Assembly: GCA_030639705.1 (NCBI GenBank) | Contig: DAOWKX010000217.1 | Location: forward strand, 1 to 6,894 | DNA: 6,894 nucleotides | DNA from: Candidatus Aminicenantota bacterium | GTDB taxonomy: Bacteria > Acidobacteriota > Aminicenantia > UBA2199 | Direction of reading: 5' to 3' | Part shown: positions 1-6,330 of the stretch, in pieces | Layout: every line of letters starts with the position of its first letter | Position numbering within the stretch: the first letter of the stretch is position 1 | Notes under the pieces: generated by a model | Told to the model about the DNA's origin: nothing | The model's input: the letters and a program-made list of their open reading frames with translations, nothing else | Database searches by the model: none | Position numbers and translations under genes: made by a program

Positions 1-195
1 AAAATTCAGAATGATGCACTGCATCTTCCCTATATTGCCCATTTTCGATATTGGCGAGAAATGGGATTCGCAAGCCGTTCAAAGGGAAGCTGACACGCCT
101 GCTTAATCTTGATTTTGGGGAAATATCCAAATTTAGGTGGTGGATTTTGGTTACCTATGGTTTGTTTTTATTTTACAGGTTTGGTATAAGGTGTG
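1..195. other. Left-edge non-coding stretch with nested inverted repeats
   Basis: No gene can be supported here. One frame is open from the window edge to a TGA at 91-93 (about 30 codons) and another to a TAA at 104-106; neither reads as a recognisable protein end, though either could be the tail of an upstream gene. The stretch holds a long stem-loop at 38-65, a small hairpin at 13-25 (GATGC, loop ACT, GCATC) and an outer inverted pair CTTCCC (25-30) / GGGAAG (84-89) enclosing the large stem. The part from about 94 to 195 is T-rich and serves as leader for the downstream ATPase gene. A weak promoter could be TTGGTT (147-152) and TATTTT (169-174) with 16 bp between, but the boxes are too poor to claim. 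Confidence 0.4.
38..65. repeat. Imperfect inverted repeat / stem-loop
   Basis: CCCATTT (38-44) pairs perfectly with AAATGGG (59-65). Allowing one bulged G at 58, the stem continues with T45-A57, C46-G56 and G47-C55, giving about 10 base pairs closed by a 7-base loop (48-54). No T-run follows on either strand, so it does not look like an intrinsic terminator. It may be part of a dispersed repeat, a mobile-element end or a structured transcript; the sequence alone does not decide. Confidence 0.55.
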
Positions 196-1728
196 ATGGT
201 TAGTCGCTTAAAATCAATCACATTAAATGGGCTGGAGATTATATTAACTGAAGTTGAAGTAGGATTCTCAAGGGGAATCCCGGGAATAACCATTGTCGGC
301 CTCCCTGACAATGCAATCAAAGAGAGCCGGGAGCGGATCAAACTGGCCATTAAAAATGCAGGCTTTGAATATCCGCTAAGATCAAAGATCGTAATCAACC
401 TCTCACCGGCAGACATTCGCAAAGAGGGATCATCATTGGATCTTCCCATCGCCGTTGGGATTCTAAATCATAAGTATCATTTTAAAAGTGATATCCTTAA
501 GAAATATCTCTTTTCCGGAGAATTGAATTTGAACGGAGAATTGAATCCGGTAAAAGGAATCCTCAATCTCAGTTTGTATGCAAAGCGAAACGGATTTAAT
601 GGTGTGGTGATTCCATTTAAAAATGGAAACGAAGCCTCTTTTGTCAGCGGTGTTGAAATCCATGCATTCAAAGATTTAAAGGAAGTCGTGAATTTCATTA
701 TCAAACCAGCAGATTCTAAACCCTTTACCTGTAATCGAAAAATCCCGGAGGGTGATGATCAAATGAATGATTTCAGCGAAATCAAGGGTCAATATTTGGC
801 TAAAAGAGTCATGGAAATCGCTACTGCGGGATTTCATAATGTATTAATGATCGGTCCCCCGGGTTCGGGAAAATCCATGATTGCCAAGGCTTTGCCCTCC
901 ATTCTACCAGATATGGAAGAAGAGGAAATTCTGGAAACCTCATTGCTTTACAGTGCATCCGGACTCTTGAACCATCCAAATTCCATTGTTCAAAAAAGAC
1001 CGTTTCGTTCACCTCATCATACAATTTCTGATGTGGGCATAACCGGAGGCGGGAAATATCCCGTACCGGGAGAAATTTCATTAGCACACAACGGGGTGCT
1101 CTTTCTGGATGAACTCCCCTATTTTAAAAAAACAGCTCTTGAAGTATTAAGACAGCCACTGGAAGATGGTAAAATAACCATTTCCCGATCATTGATTTCT
1201 CATACATTTCCCGCAAAATTCATGCTGGTAGCTGCCATGAACCCCTGTGAAGACTCCATCGGAATGAAGGGCTATCAGTATTTTGATTGTACGGAATCGC
1301 AGAAGAGAAACTATTACTCAAAGATATCAAAACCCCTGCTGGACAGAATCGACATGCAGATAGAAGTTAAAAAAGTAAAGATTGATGAAATCACCTCAAA
1401 AGTGAAATCAGAAAGTTCAAAAGAAATCAAAAAAAGAGTAGTAAATGCACGTCAGCTTCAATTGAGACGATTTTCACGTTTAAAAAGTAAACTATTTGCC
1501 AACGGGCAAATGTCCAATAAAGAAATAAAGCGCTACTGCACCTTGAGCTTACGGGGTGAGCAATTAATAAAAAGTGCAGTGAACAAATTGAATTTAAGTG
1601 CCCGAAGTTATTTTAAAATCTTGAAAATCTCCCGAACCATCGCAGATCTTGAAAACGCTCCGGAAATCAAACCGTCTCATCTTCAAGAAGCCCTGCAGTA
1701 CCGTACCCTTGATCTGTTTCAATTATAA
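196..1728 (+). CDS. YifB/ComM-family Mg-chelatase-like AAA+ ATPase
   Basis: This is a cytoplasmic AAA+ ATPase of the YifB family. ComM, the best studied member, is a hexameric helicase that drives branch migration during integration of transforming DNA. At 510 residues it is full length. The N-terminal ChlI-like domain (about 1-165) has the family pattern GIPGITIVGLPDNAIKESRER. The ATPase core has Walker A GPPGSGKS (220-227), the signature RPFRSPHHT (268-276), Walker B GVLFLDE (300-306) and PLLDRID (380-386). The C-terminal lid has SARSYFKILKISRTIADL near 468-485. ATG 196 is preferred over the adjacent GTG 193: AAGG at 188-191 then lies 4 bases upstream, and MVSRLKS aligns with the usual family N-terminus. 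One oddity is the Cys-rich NPCPCG...C.C loop of many homologues, which keeps only C351 and C365. The gene stands alone in its direction. Family assignment is secure; a role in DNA uptake is only inferred. Confidence 0.96.
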   Translation: MVSRLKSITLNGLEIILTEVEVGFSRGIPGITIVGLPDNAIKESRERIKLAIKNAGFEYPLRSKIVINLSPADIRKEGSSLDLPIAVGILNHKYHFKSDILKKYLFSGELNLNGELNPVKGILNLSLYAKRNGFNGVVIPFKNGNEASFVSGVEIHAFKDLKEVVNFIIKPADSKPFTCNRKIPEGDDQMNDFSEIKGQYLAKRVMEIATAGFHNVLMIGPPGSGKSMIAKALPSILPDMEEEEILETSLLYSASGLLNHPNSIVQKRPFRSPHHTISDVGITGGGKYPVPGEISLAHNGVLFLDELPYFKKTALEVLRQPLEDGKITISRSLISHTFPAKFMLVAAMNPCEDSIGMKGYQYFDCTESQKRNYYSKISKPLLDRIDMQIEVKKVKIDEITSKVKSESSKEIKKRVVNARQLQLRRFSRLKSKLFANGQMSNKEIKRYCTLSLRGEQLIKSAVNKLNLSARSYFKILKISRTIADLENAPEIKPSHLQEALQYRTLDLFQL

Positions 1729-1797
1729 AAATCATTCCCGGTTGAAGCAGAAATCCGAAATTGGACTATTGGGAAAATTCTTTATAATAATATTTGG

Positions 1798-2373
1798 TTA
1801 ATCCTGAATTTTAAACTCTGTAGCAATATTTTTTTTATCATAATATGTGCTAACCATTTTGGCGAGTATCGGTGCGTACTTCTCACCACATAGATCACAA
1901 ACCGGTCTGAAAACACTATGAGCGTAACAGTCAAACAAAAAAAGAGCCAACGGCACCTTACTCTGAATCTGCTCCCCGCAGATTGCACACTGTTCTTTTT
2001 TACTGACATTATTATTTTTGATAATCAGATGGGGCTGTAAATCATATTCAAACCCAGAGTCAATCACGTCTCCGGTTTTACTATCCACTAATCCGCTGCT
2101 TCCTATGTCGGTCATCTTGGTATAATATTTGGTTTTATTCCATTTTGGAAGGGATTCAATGTATTTTCTGGTTTCGGCCAGACTCTTGTATCTGGGCTCA
2201 CCGGTCCGGGCTTTCAAATTACTCAGGATGGTCACATCAATATCCTTATCAACCTTAATGTCTCCGATCAAACAATTGAGTGTGCCCTCCTCTGTTTCCA
2301 CCCATTCCTCCCATCCGTTTCCTTCGGATGATTCAAAGATTAGATTACCGTCAAGATTAAAGTATTTTGTCAT
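1798..2373 (-). CDS. Hypothetical protein with two CxxC pairs (putative zinc-binding)
   Basis: I do not recognise this 191-residue protein. It has no signal peptide or membrane segment and is probably cytoplasmic. The first 120 residues are polar and acidic (GNGWEEWVETEEGTLNC near 18-34), followed by a charged middle. The C-terminal third carries CAIC (129-132) and CDLCGEKY (159-166), with C149 and H152 between them; spacing of 26 residues between the pairs suggests a single zinc site, as in a zinc ribbon or treble clef. The start is uncertain: GTG at 2394 would add seven residues, but neither codon has a clear Shine-Dalgarno. ATG 2373 begins MTKYFNLDG, a natural start, and leaves room for a leader behind the promoter candidate at 2410-2437. 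The gene converges on the ATPase gene (69 bp gap) and diverges from the zinc-ribbon repeat protein, whose promoter region it shares. Function unknown. Confidence 0.8.
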   Translation of the reverse strand: MTKYFNLDGNLIFESSEGNGWEEWVETEEGTLNCLIGDIKVDKDIDVTILSNLKARTGEPRYKSLAETRKYIESLPKWNKTKYYTKMTDIGSSGLVDSKTGDVIDSGFEYDLQPHLIIKNNNVSKKEQCAICGEQIQSKVPLALFLFDCYAHSVFRPVCDLCGEKYAPILAKMVSTYYDKKNIATEFKIQD

Positions 2374-2409
2374 TTGATAATTATGAAATACCACAATTTG
2401 GAGTAAATT

Positions 2410-2437
2410 AAAATACTTTTTTAACTTTTATTGACAA
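2410..2437 (-). promoter_or_regulatory. Possible sigma70-type promoter for the leftward CxxC gene
   Basis: On the minus strand TTGTCA (2437-2432) is followed after 16 bp by TATTTT (2415-2410). The expected transcript start near 2403 would give about a 30-base leader to ATG 2373. The -10 box matches the consensus at only four of six positions. Its -35 box lies almost exactly on top of the -35 box of the rightward promoter. Confidence 0.35.
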
Positions 2438-2459
2438 ACAATATTTATAATGCTATAAA
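2431..2459 (+). promoter_or_regulatory. Strong sigma70-type promoter with extended -10
   Basis: A perfect -35 box TTGACA (2431-2436) is followed by a 17-bp spacer and TATAAA (2454-2459), with TG at 2451-2452 in the extended -10 position. Transcription should begin near 2466, giving a leader of about 17 bases before ATG 2483. This is the best promoter in the window and should drive the TPR/zinc-ribbon gene constitutively unless a repressor binds here. Confidence 0.75.
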
Positions 2460-2474
2460 AAAAACAAAATTGAC

Positions 2475-2478
2475 AGGA
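2475..2478 (+). promoter_or_regulatory. Short Shine-Dalgarno of the zinc-ribbon repeat gene
   Basis: AGGA lies 4 bases before ATG 2483. It is short and close, but no other start codon nearby has anything better, so it supports the chosen start. Confidence 0.5.
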
Positions 2479-2482
2479 TGAG

Positions 2483-3664
2483 ATGTTAAACAAACTGAAA
2501 AAAATAATTTCACGAAAACCAAACACAGCTGAACAGTATGAAAAAAAAGGCCAATGGCAGGATGCATACAAAGAATACCTTAGAGTAGGAAATTATTATA
2601 AAGCAGGTGAAATTTTAGAGAAAACAGGCCGATGGGTTGAAGCTGCAAATATTTACATAAAAAACAATGATATCGATAAGGCCCGGAGAGCCATTGATAA
2701 TTGCTTTAAAAGCGGTAGAGCATGGGAGATCTTTCGTGTGGATCCAGACACAACCATTTCCATTGAGGAATGGTTAAAGGCCAAAGGACAGACCCGCCGG
2801 TTCGTTCGTTATGTACAGAATGTTGAAACCGTTACTCCAAAGGGAATCCCGTTGATCATTGTTCTTGCGGATAAACTCAAAAATGTAGCTGAATATAAGA
2901 GTGCTGCAGAGCTCTATAAAAAAGGATTCCATCTGGTGAACAAAGGAAAAACCACCAAAGAGATAAAAAATGAAATTTGGTTACGGCATGCCACCGAGTG
3001 TTATGCCAAATCCAAGCTGTATGATTTTGCCGCTGAATGTATGAAAACCCTTATGATGACCGAGGTTCAAATCGGCAGTGACATTTCCAAAGACTATCGT
3101 TACAATCCTTACCGAAATTATACCTACAATCTTCAAATGGCCAAAGAACTTAATTTTTTAAAAGAGCTGGTTGAAAAATTGGAAGATTTTGATCCGTTTA
3201 ATATCGCTTATGACCTGATAAAAATTGGAAAGATCGGACTATCTGAAGAGTTGTTTTTTAAATATTTTGGCAGAATCGCCAAGAAACACCTGACCGAAGA
3301 AGAAACAGAGATTAGAAACGAAAAAGTCAGTTATTGTTTAAACCAATATGTCATTTTCTATAGAGACAAAAAACAATATAAAAAAGCAGCTGAAATCGCC
3401 CTGCTGAATTCCCAGAAAAAAATAGCCGCTGAATTATACAAGATGGCTGGCCGGGTGAGCGAAGGCAAAAAAGCGTCTTTATTTTCAAAAAAGGATAGAA
3501 TTGAAACGATTTTCAAATGCCCGACTTGTGGCGAAGAAGTGAAACCCAATTGGGAAATGTGCCCAAACTGTGAAAATGTTTTAACAGTCAATGTATGCGA
3601 GTGTGGAGAACCAATAAAACCACACTGGAAAAGGTGTCCCACGTGTCATCGTAAACTTGGATAA
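2483..3664 (+). CDS. TPR-like helical-repeat protein with C-terminal double zinc ribbon
   Basis: This is a 393-residue cytoplasmic protein with no signal peptide or membrane span. Residues 15-85 and about 135-325 are built from short helical repeats with the TPR-like spacing of small and aromatic residues, for example AEQYEKKGQWQDAYKEY (16-32) and AELYKMAGRVSEG (316-328), as in a protein-binding alpha-solenoid. The C-terminus has two related zinc-ribbon units: CPTC (346-349) with CPNC (360-363), and CEC (372-374) with CPTC (385-388). Both share CGE-[VI]KP-W-CP-C and 10 residues between the Cys pairs, so they arose by duplication. The first knuckle of the second unit is CxC instead of CxxC. 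This resembles the Pfam double zinc ribbon (DZR). A scaffold or adaptor role is likely, but the partner is unknown. A strong promoter lies immediately upstream, and the gene diverges from another Cys-pair protein. Confidence 0.88.
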   Translation: MLNKLKKIISRKPNTAEQYEKKGQWQDAYKEYLRVGNYYKAGEILEKTGRWVEAANIYIKNNDIDKARRAIDNCFKSGRAWEIFRVDPDTTISIEEWLKAKGQTRRFVRYVQNVETVTPKGIPLIIVLADKLKNVAEYKSAAELYKKGFHLVNKGKTTKEIKNEIWLRHATECYAKSKLYDFAAECMKTLMMTEVQIGSDISKDYRYNPYRNYTYNLQMAKELNFLKELVEKLEDFDPFNIAYDLIKIGKIGLSEELFFKYFGRIAKKHLTEEETEIRNEKVSYCLNQYVIFYRDKKQYKKAAEIALLNSQKKIAAELYKMAGRVSEGKKASLFSKKDRIETIFKCPTCGEEVKPNWEMCPNCENVLTVNVCECGEPIKPHWKRCPTCHRKLG

Positions 3665-3727
3665 ACCTCAGAATCCATTCATCCGGTCTAAAAAATAAAT
3701 AGTAAAAACAGCCCGAATATAATCACC

Positions 3728-3742
3728 AATCACTGAGTGATT
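3728..3742. terminator. Small palindrome between convergent genes, possible weak terminator
   Basis: AATCACT, a central G and AGTGATT form a perfect 7+1+7 palindrome (6-bp stem, 3-base loop as RNA). It sits in the 92-bp gap between two convergent genes, where a bidirectional terminator is expected. The stem is AT-rich and no clean T-run follows directly on either strand, so it could equally be a protein-binding site. Confidence 0.3.
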
Positions 3743-3756
3743 AATTTCCCTTCACT

Positions 3757-5418
3757 TTATTTGTTATCAACCGGATAATATTTCACTTCCAGATAAGGGA
3801 TAAGATTACCTTCTTTTTTTAAAGAGGACGTTTTGACCTTCCCCACATTAATAGAGGTTGAAACCAGTTGATATTCTGCACTGGGCCAAAAGGCCACCTC
3901 AACTTTCACAATATACTCTCCCGGTTTAACATTCTCACCTTTATGATTCTTTAAATCCCAGACATAAACATGGTGCCCCAAATCAATACTGGCACAGGTA
4001 ACACCATCCACATCAACAAAATTGGATGCATCAGTCCAGGAGGAGAGATTGACCTGCTTTTCTTTGGCAAATCCGCTAAAACCTGACACATAGATAGTTT
4101 TGATAAATCCACCCTTTTTATTTGCAATCCATACGGCGGTCTGCGGAGGCAATTCATCTTGAAATCCCAGGGCAAAATCAATACTGACAAAGGGAGTTTT
4201 TTGTTTTGAAAGATCAAGGCGTTTTATTTTTGGACGTATGCCATTAAATACATATTGAGATGCTTTAGATTTTGAATAATCTGTAACCACCTTAATCCAA
4301 TAGCTCATGGCTTTTTTCTGATAGGCTCTGCCCAGCCAGTAAAGTGCTTCTGCCTTGGTCGCATAAGCAGCATTACTTTTTAAAATCCAGTTAAAATCTT
4401 TAATAGCCTGCTCTAATTTTTGAACAAAAAAGGGCATCTCAACTCCAGTTATTCCTCTCATCAGTCGAAGCTCAACATCATCCGGAGCAAGTTCACATGC
4501 CTTATCAATAGCTTTTGCTGCTGCAAAAGCCAGGTTGGTCCGCAAATCAGTGTTTTCATAAATCCTCTTATCATATCCCTTGGCAGCCAATTCTCCGATG
4601 GTTATTGCCAATAACTTGTATGCCATAACATTTTTTGGATCCAGTTTAATGGATTTCTCAAATATTTTCCGGGCTGTTTCGAAATCTTTTTCATCCATAT
4701 AGGCTTTTCCAAGATCATTTAAAAGTGATGTATTATCAGGATCGTTTTTAACTTTTAGCTTCAATTTGCTAATTTTTTCTGAATCAGGTTTCTTTTTGAT
4801 TTTAGACTTTGTAGATTTTTCAATAGAGAGTTTTTTTATATTTTTTTCAGCTATTCTGGCCAGATCCGAAGCCGGTGCGATTTTTGCAATTTTTTTCCAG
4901 GCAGAGATAGCTTTTTGTTTTTCTTTTTTCTTTTGATAACCCTGAGCCAGGTATTGATAAGTTGTTATAAGGATATCTTTGGAAACCTTTTTTGGAGACT
5001 CTTTTGATAGCTTGACAACCATCTCAAGGTCCTGGATTCCGAGATCCAGTTTCCCGAGAAACTCAGGAATATTAACTCCCATTATTCCCCGATGCAACTT
5101 TGGTAAAGGATTATCTGAAGCCAGTAAAACCGCCTTATTCAACATTTCAAATGATTCAGTGATCAATTTGAATGCCTCCATATAATCATTTGTTTTTCCG
5201 GCTTTCATTCCGGTATAAAGACCACAAAAAGAATAAGCCAAGGCACTTTTTGGATATTTTTTCAAGGCCTCGGTCATTATTTCTATTGCTTTATCCAGCT
5301 CGCCTGATTTATCAAAATGGTTGGCTTTTTCGATATATTCATCAACCGTCTGGCTCTGCACCTCGCCAACTCCAAAAATCAATATAAATACAATCAGGCA
5401 TCTCATTGAAAATTTCAT
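3757..5418 (-). CDS. Periplasmic TPR protein with C-terminal DUF2271/FlgD-like domain
   Basis: This is a 553-residue exported protein. The signal peptide has a basic start, a hydrophobic core FILIFGVG and a likely cut after VQS (residue 22); there is no lipobox, so it should be soluble in the periplasm. Residues 25-195 and 217-400 are two TPR blocks that look like copies of each other: RGIMGVNIPEFLGKL (110-124) matches RGITGVEMPFFVQKL (321-335), and YQKKKEKQKAISAW matches YQKKAMSYW. A Lys-rich linker (about 196-224) joins them. Residues 408-551 form a beta-rich domain (TAVWIANKKGGFIKTIYV; VYVWDL; VKPGEYIVKVEV) like DUF2271 or the FlgD Ig-like fold. The start is fixed by AAGGAGG 5 bases upstream. 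It follows the LolA-like gene on the same strand, with its own promoter candidate. It is probably an envelope scaffold or assembly factor; exact function unknown. Confidence 0.9.
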   Translation of the reverse strand: MKFSMRCLIVFILIFGVGEVQSQTVDEYIEKANHFDKSGELDKAIEIMTEALKKYPKSALAYSFCGLYTGMKAGKTNDYMEAFKLITESFEMLNKAVLLASDNPLPKLHRGIMGVNIPEFLGKLDLGIQDLEMVVKLSKESPKKVSKDILITTYQYLAQGYQKKKEKQKAISAWKKIAKIAPASDLARIAEKNIKKLSIEKSTKSKIKKKPDSEKISKLKLKVKNDPDNTSLLNDLGKAYMDEKDFETARKIFEKSIKLDPKNVMAYKLLAITIGELAAKGYDKRIYENTDLRTNLAFAAAKAIDKACELAPDDVELRLMRGITGVEMPFFVQKLEQAIKDFNWILKSNAAYATKAEALYWLGRAYQKKAMSYWIKVVTDYSKSKASQYVFNGIRPKIKRLDLSKQKTPFVSIDFALGFQDELPPQTAVWIANKKGGFIKTIYVSGFSGFAKEKQVNLSSWTDASNFVDVDGVTCASIDLGHHVYVWDLKNHKGENVKPGEYIVKVEVAFWPSAEYQLVSTSINVGKVKTSSLKKEGNLIPYLEVKYYPVDNK

Positions 5419-5423
5419 ATTTG

Positions 5424-5430
5424 CCTCCTT
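5424..5430 (-). promoter_or_regulatory. Full-length Shine-Dalgarno of the TPR/DUF2271 gene
   Basis: AAGGAGG reads on the minus strand, 5 bases before ATG 5418. It fixes the start codon and shows that this organism uses standard anti-Shine-Dalgarno pairing. Confidence 0.85.
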
Positions 5431-5458
5431 ATAATTTTGAATATTATATATTAATTAA

Positions 5459-5487
5459 ATTCTATTTAAAACAGGAAAAACTTTCAA
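5459..5487 (-). promoter_or_regulatory. Candidate promoter of the TPR/DUF2271 gene
   Basis: On the minus strand TTGAAA (5487-5482) and TAGAAT (5464-5459) are 17 bp apart, each matching the sigma70 consensus at five of six positions. The start would lie near 5452, giving a leader of about 34 bases. An AT-rich stretch with TATAAT (5448-5443) follows but has no -35 partner at the right distance. This would let the gene be transcribed apart from the upstream permease/LolA-like pair. Confidence 0.45.
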
Positions 5488-5522
5488 ATGGTAATAAAGA
5501 TAACTATTTAACTAACACATTT

Positions 5523-5562
5523 TCTCACTGTATCACTTTTTTACTGTCTCACTTTATCACTC
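5523..5562. repeat. 8-bp-period degenerate tandem repeat
   Basis: Five back-to-back octamers read TCTCACTG, TATCACTT, TTTTACTG, TCTCACTT and TATCACTC on the plus strand, consensus T-[CA]-T-C-A-C-T-[GT]. The first two units and the last two match at 14 of 16 positions. In the leftward transcript the unit reads as an AGTGA-rich repeat. It lies between the stop codon of the LolA-like gene (5565) and the promoter candidate of the TPR gene. It is not coding and not a CRISPR array. Confidence 0.7.
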
Positions 5563-5564
5563 CA

Positions 5565-6317
5565 CTATTTTTTCATCAAATTTCTCTCGCTGAAAGTTCC
5601 TGGAGGGATGGATATATCAAAATCTATTTTTTTGATAATCATCTCGGTTTTGGAGTTTTTTCGGATCTTGTCTTCCACTGTAATTTTAAAAGGATAATAA
5701 CGGTTTTTATAGATTTTAATGTCGTCTACTGTCATTACCTTCAGCAACTTGCCGCTTTTAGCATACAGTTCCTCTTTTAATCCCAGGAAACGTTCTTTAT
5801 CCACCCAGATTTTCCGGGTAAAATAAGTTTGTTTTGGGATTTTAGAAACCAGGACTAACAAATAACAGGAACGTCCATTTATGGTTTCCTCAGTGGTAGC
5901 GCCGGCTGTATACTCTTCCCGCAGTTTTGTTGCCCGTTCGGTCATATCTTCAAAGGAAAAATCAGATCCCATCATGCTCTGACGCAGCATGTGACCGGAA
6001 AGCCTCAAAATCCGCTCCGCCGAAGGGTAGTAGATTTTTACAATATCTTCTATTTTCAATATTTTGGTACCCCGATCTCGTGCCGGACTTAAAAATTCAA
6101 TAAATGATTTTTTATTTCCTTCTGAATAACTGACCATCTTTTTGGTAATAACCCGGTTTTTTATGGTAATGATCATTTCAGATTCTGCATATGCGGTCTC
6201 ATAAACCATGTTCTGGTCAATCCTGTCCAGAATTTCAATGGCTGATGGTTTCTCCTGAGAGAAATTCATAAAAAATGCCAGATTAGCCATAACAAAAAAG
6301 ATGCTGATTTTTCTCAT
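5565..6317 (-). CDS. LolA-like outer membrane lipoprotein-sorting protein
   Basis: This 250-residue periplasmic protein is of the LolA/LolB-like fold (COG2834-type, Pfam LolA_like), whose half-barrel cradles acyl chains of lipoproteins or lipids. A signal peptide occupies about residues 1-20 (basic MRK, hydrophobic core, cut near NFS/QEK). Family hallmarks are FLSPARDRGTKILK (75-88), the IYYPSAERILRLSGHM segment (95-110) and MMGSDFSFEDM (115-125). Alternating strands continue to the C-terminus (YFTRKIWVDKE; VDDIKIYKNRYYPF). The start is set by AAGGAG 7 bases upstream, which overlaps the stop of the permease gene. The 12-bp gap and shared signal indicate translational coupling, so the two proteins likely act in one export pathway. 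The cargo cannot be named from sequence. Classical LolA proteins are shorter (about 200 residues); this type is often found beside FtsX-like ABC or RND transporters. Confidence 0.92.
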   Translation of the reverse strand: MRKISIFFVMANLAFFMNFSQEKPSAIEILDRIDQNMVYETAYAESEMIITIKNRVITKKMVSYSEGNKKSFIEFLSPARDRGTKILKIEDIVKIYYPSAERILRLSGHMLRQSMMGSDFSFEDMTERATKLREEYTAGATTEETINGRSCYLLVLVSKIPKQTYFTRKIWVDKERFLGLKEELYAKSGKLLKVMTVDDIKIYKNRYYPFKITVEDKIRKNSKTEMIIKKIDFDISIPPGTFSERNLMKK

Positions 6318-6324
6318 TTATAAT

Positions 6325-6330
6325 CTCCTT
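6325..6330 (-). promoter_or_regulatory. Shine-Dalgarno overlapping the upstream stop codon
   Basis: AAGGAG on the minus strand serves ATG 6317 with 7 bases between. Its first base is the last base of the permease TAA stop (6332-6330), so ribosomes ending the permease finish on top of the next ribosome-binding site, as in translational coupling. Confidence 0.8.

Noticed and set aside
1..93. C-terminal end of an upstream gene in frame 1
   Set aside because: The frame is open for 30 codons, but a second frame is open just as long, the region is occupied by inverted repeats, and I recognise no protein in it; it is described as an unassigned stretch instead.
821..1087. An antisense reading frame of 88 codons inside the ATPase gene
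   Set aside because: It lies entirely opposite the conserved Walker A to Walker B region, whose conservation explains the openness; it resembles no known protein.
1729..1797. Terminator between the ATPase gene and the convergent CxxC gene
   Set aside because: TTCCC and GGGAA can pair only over a loop of about 30 bases and no T-run follows; no credible hairpin is visible.
2446..2451. A perfect TATAAT downstream of TTGACA as the -10 box
   Set aside because: Only 9 bp separate it from the -35 box; TATAAA at 2454-2459 has the proper 17-bp spacing plus an upstream TG, so that one was chosen.
5523..5562. CRISPR or direct-repeat array
   Set aside because: The units are 8 bp and contiguous with no spacers, so this is a simple tandem repeat.
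5406..5780. A 124-codon plus-strand reading frame across the intergenic repeat
   Set aside because: It runs antisense into the LolA-like gene, has no ribosome-binding site, and its sequence is a by-product of the T-rich 8-bp repeat.
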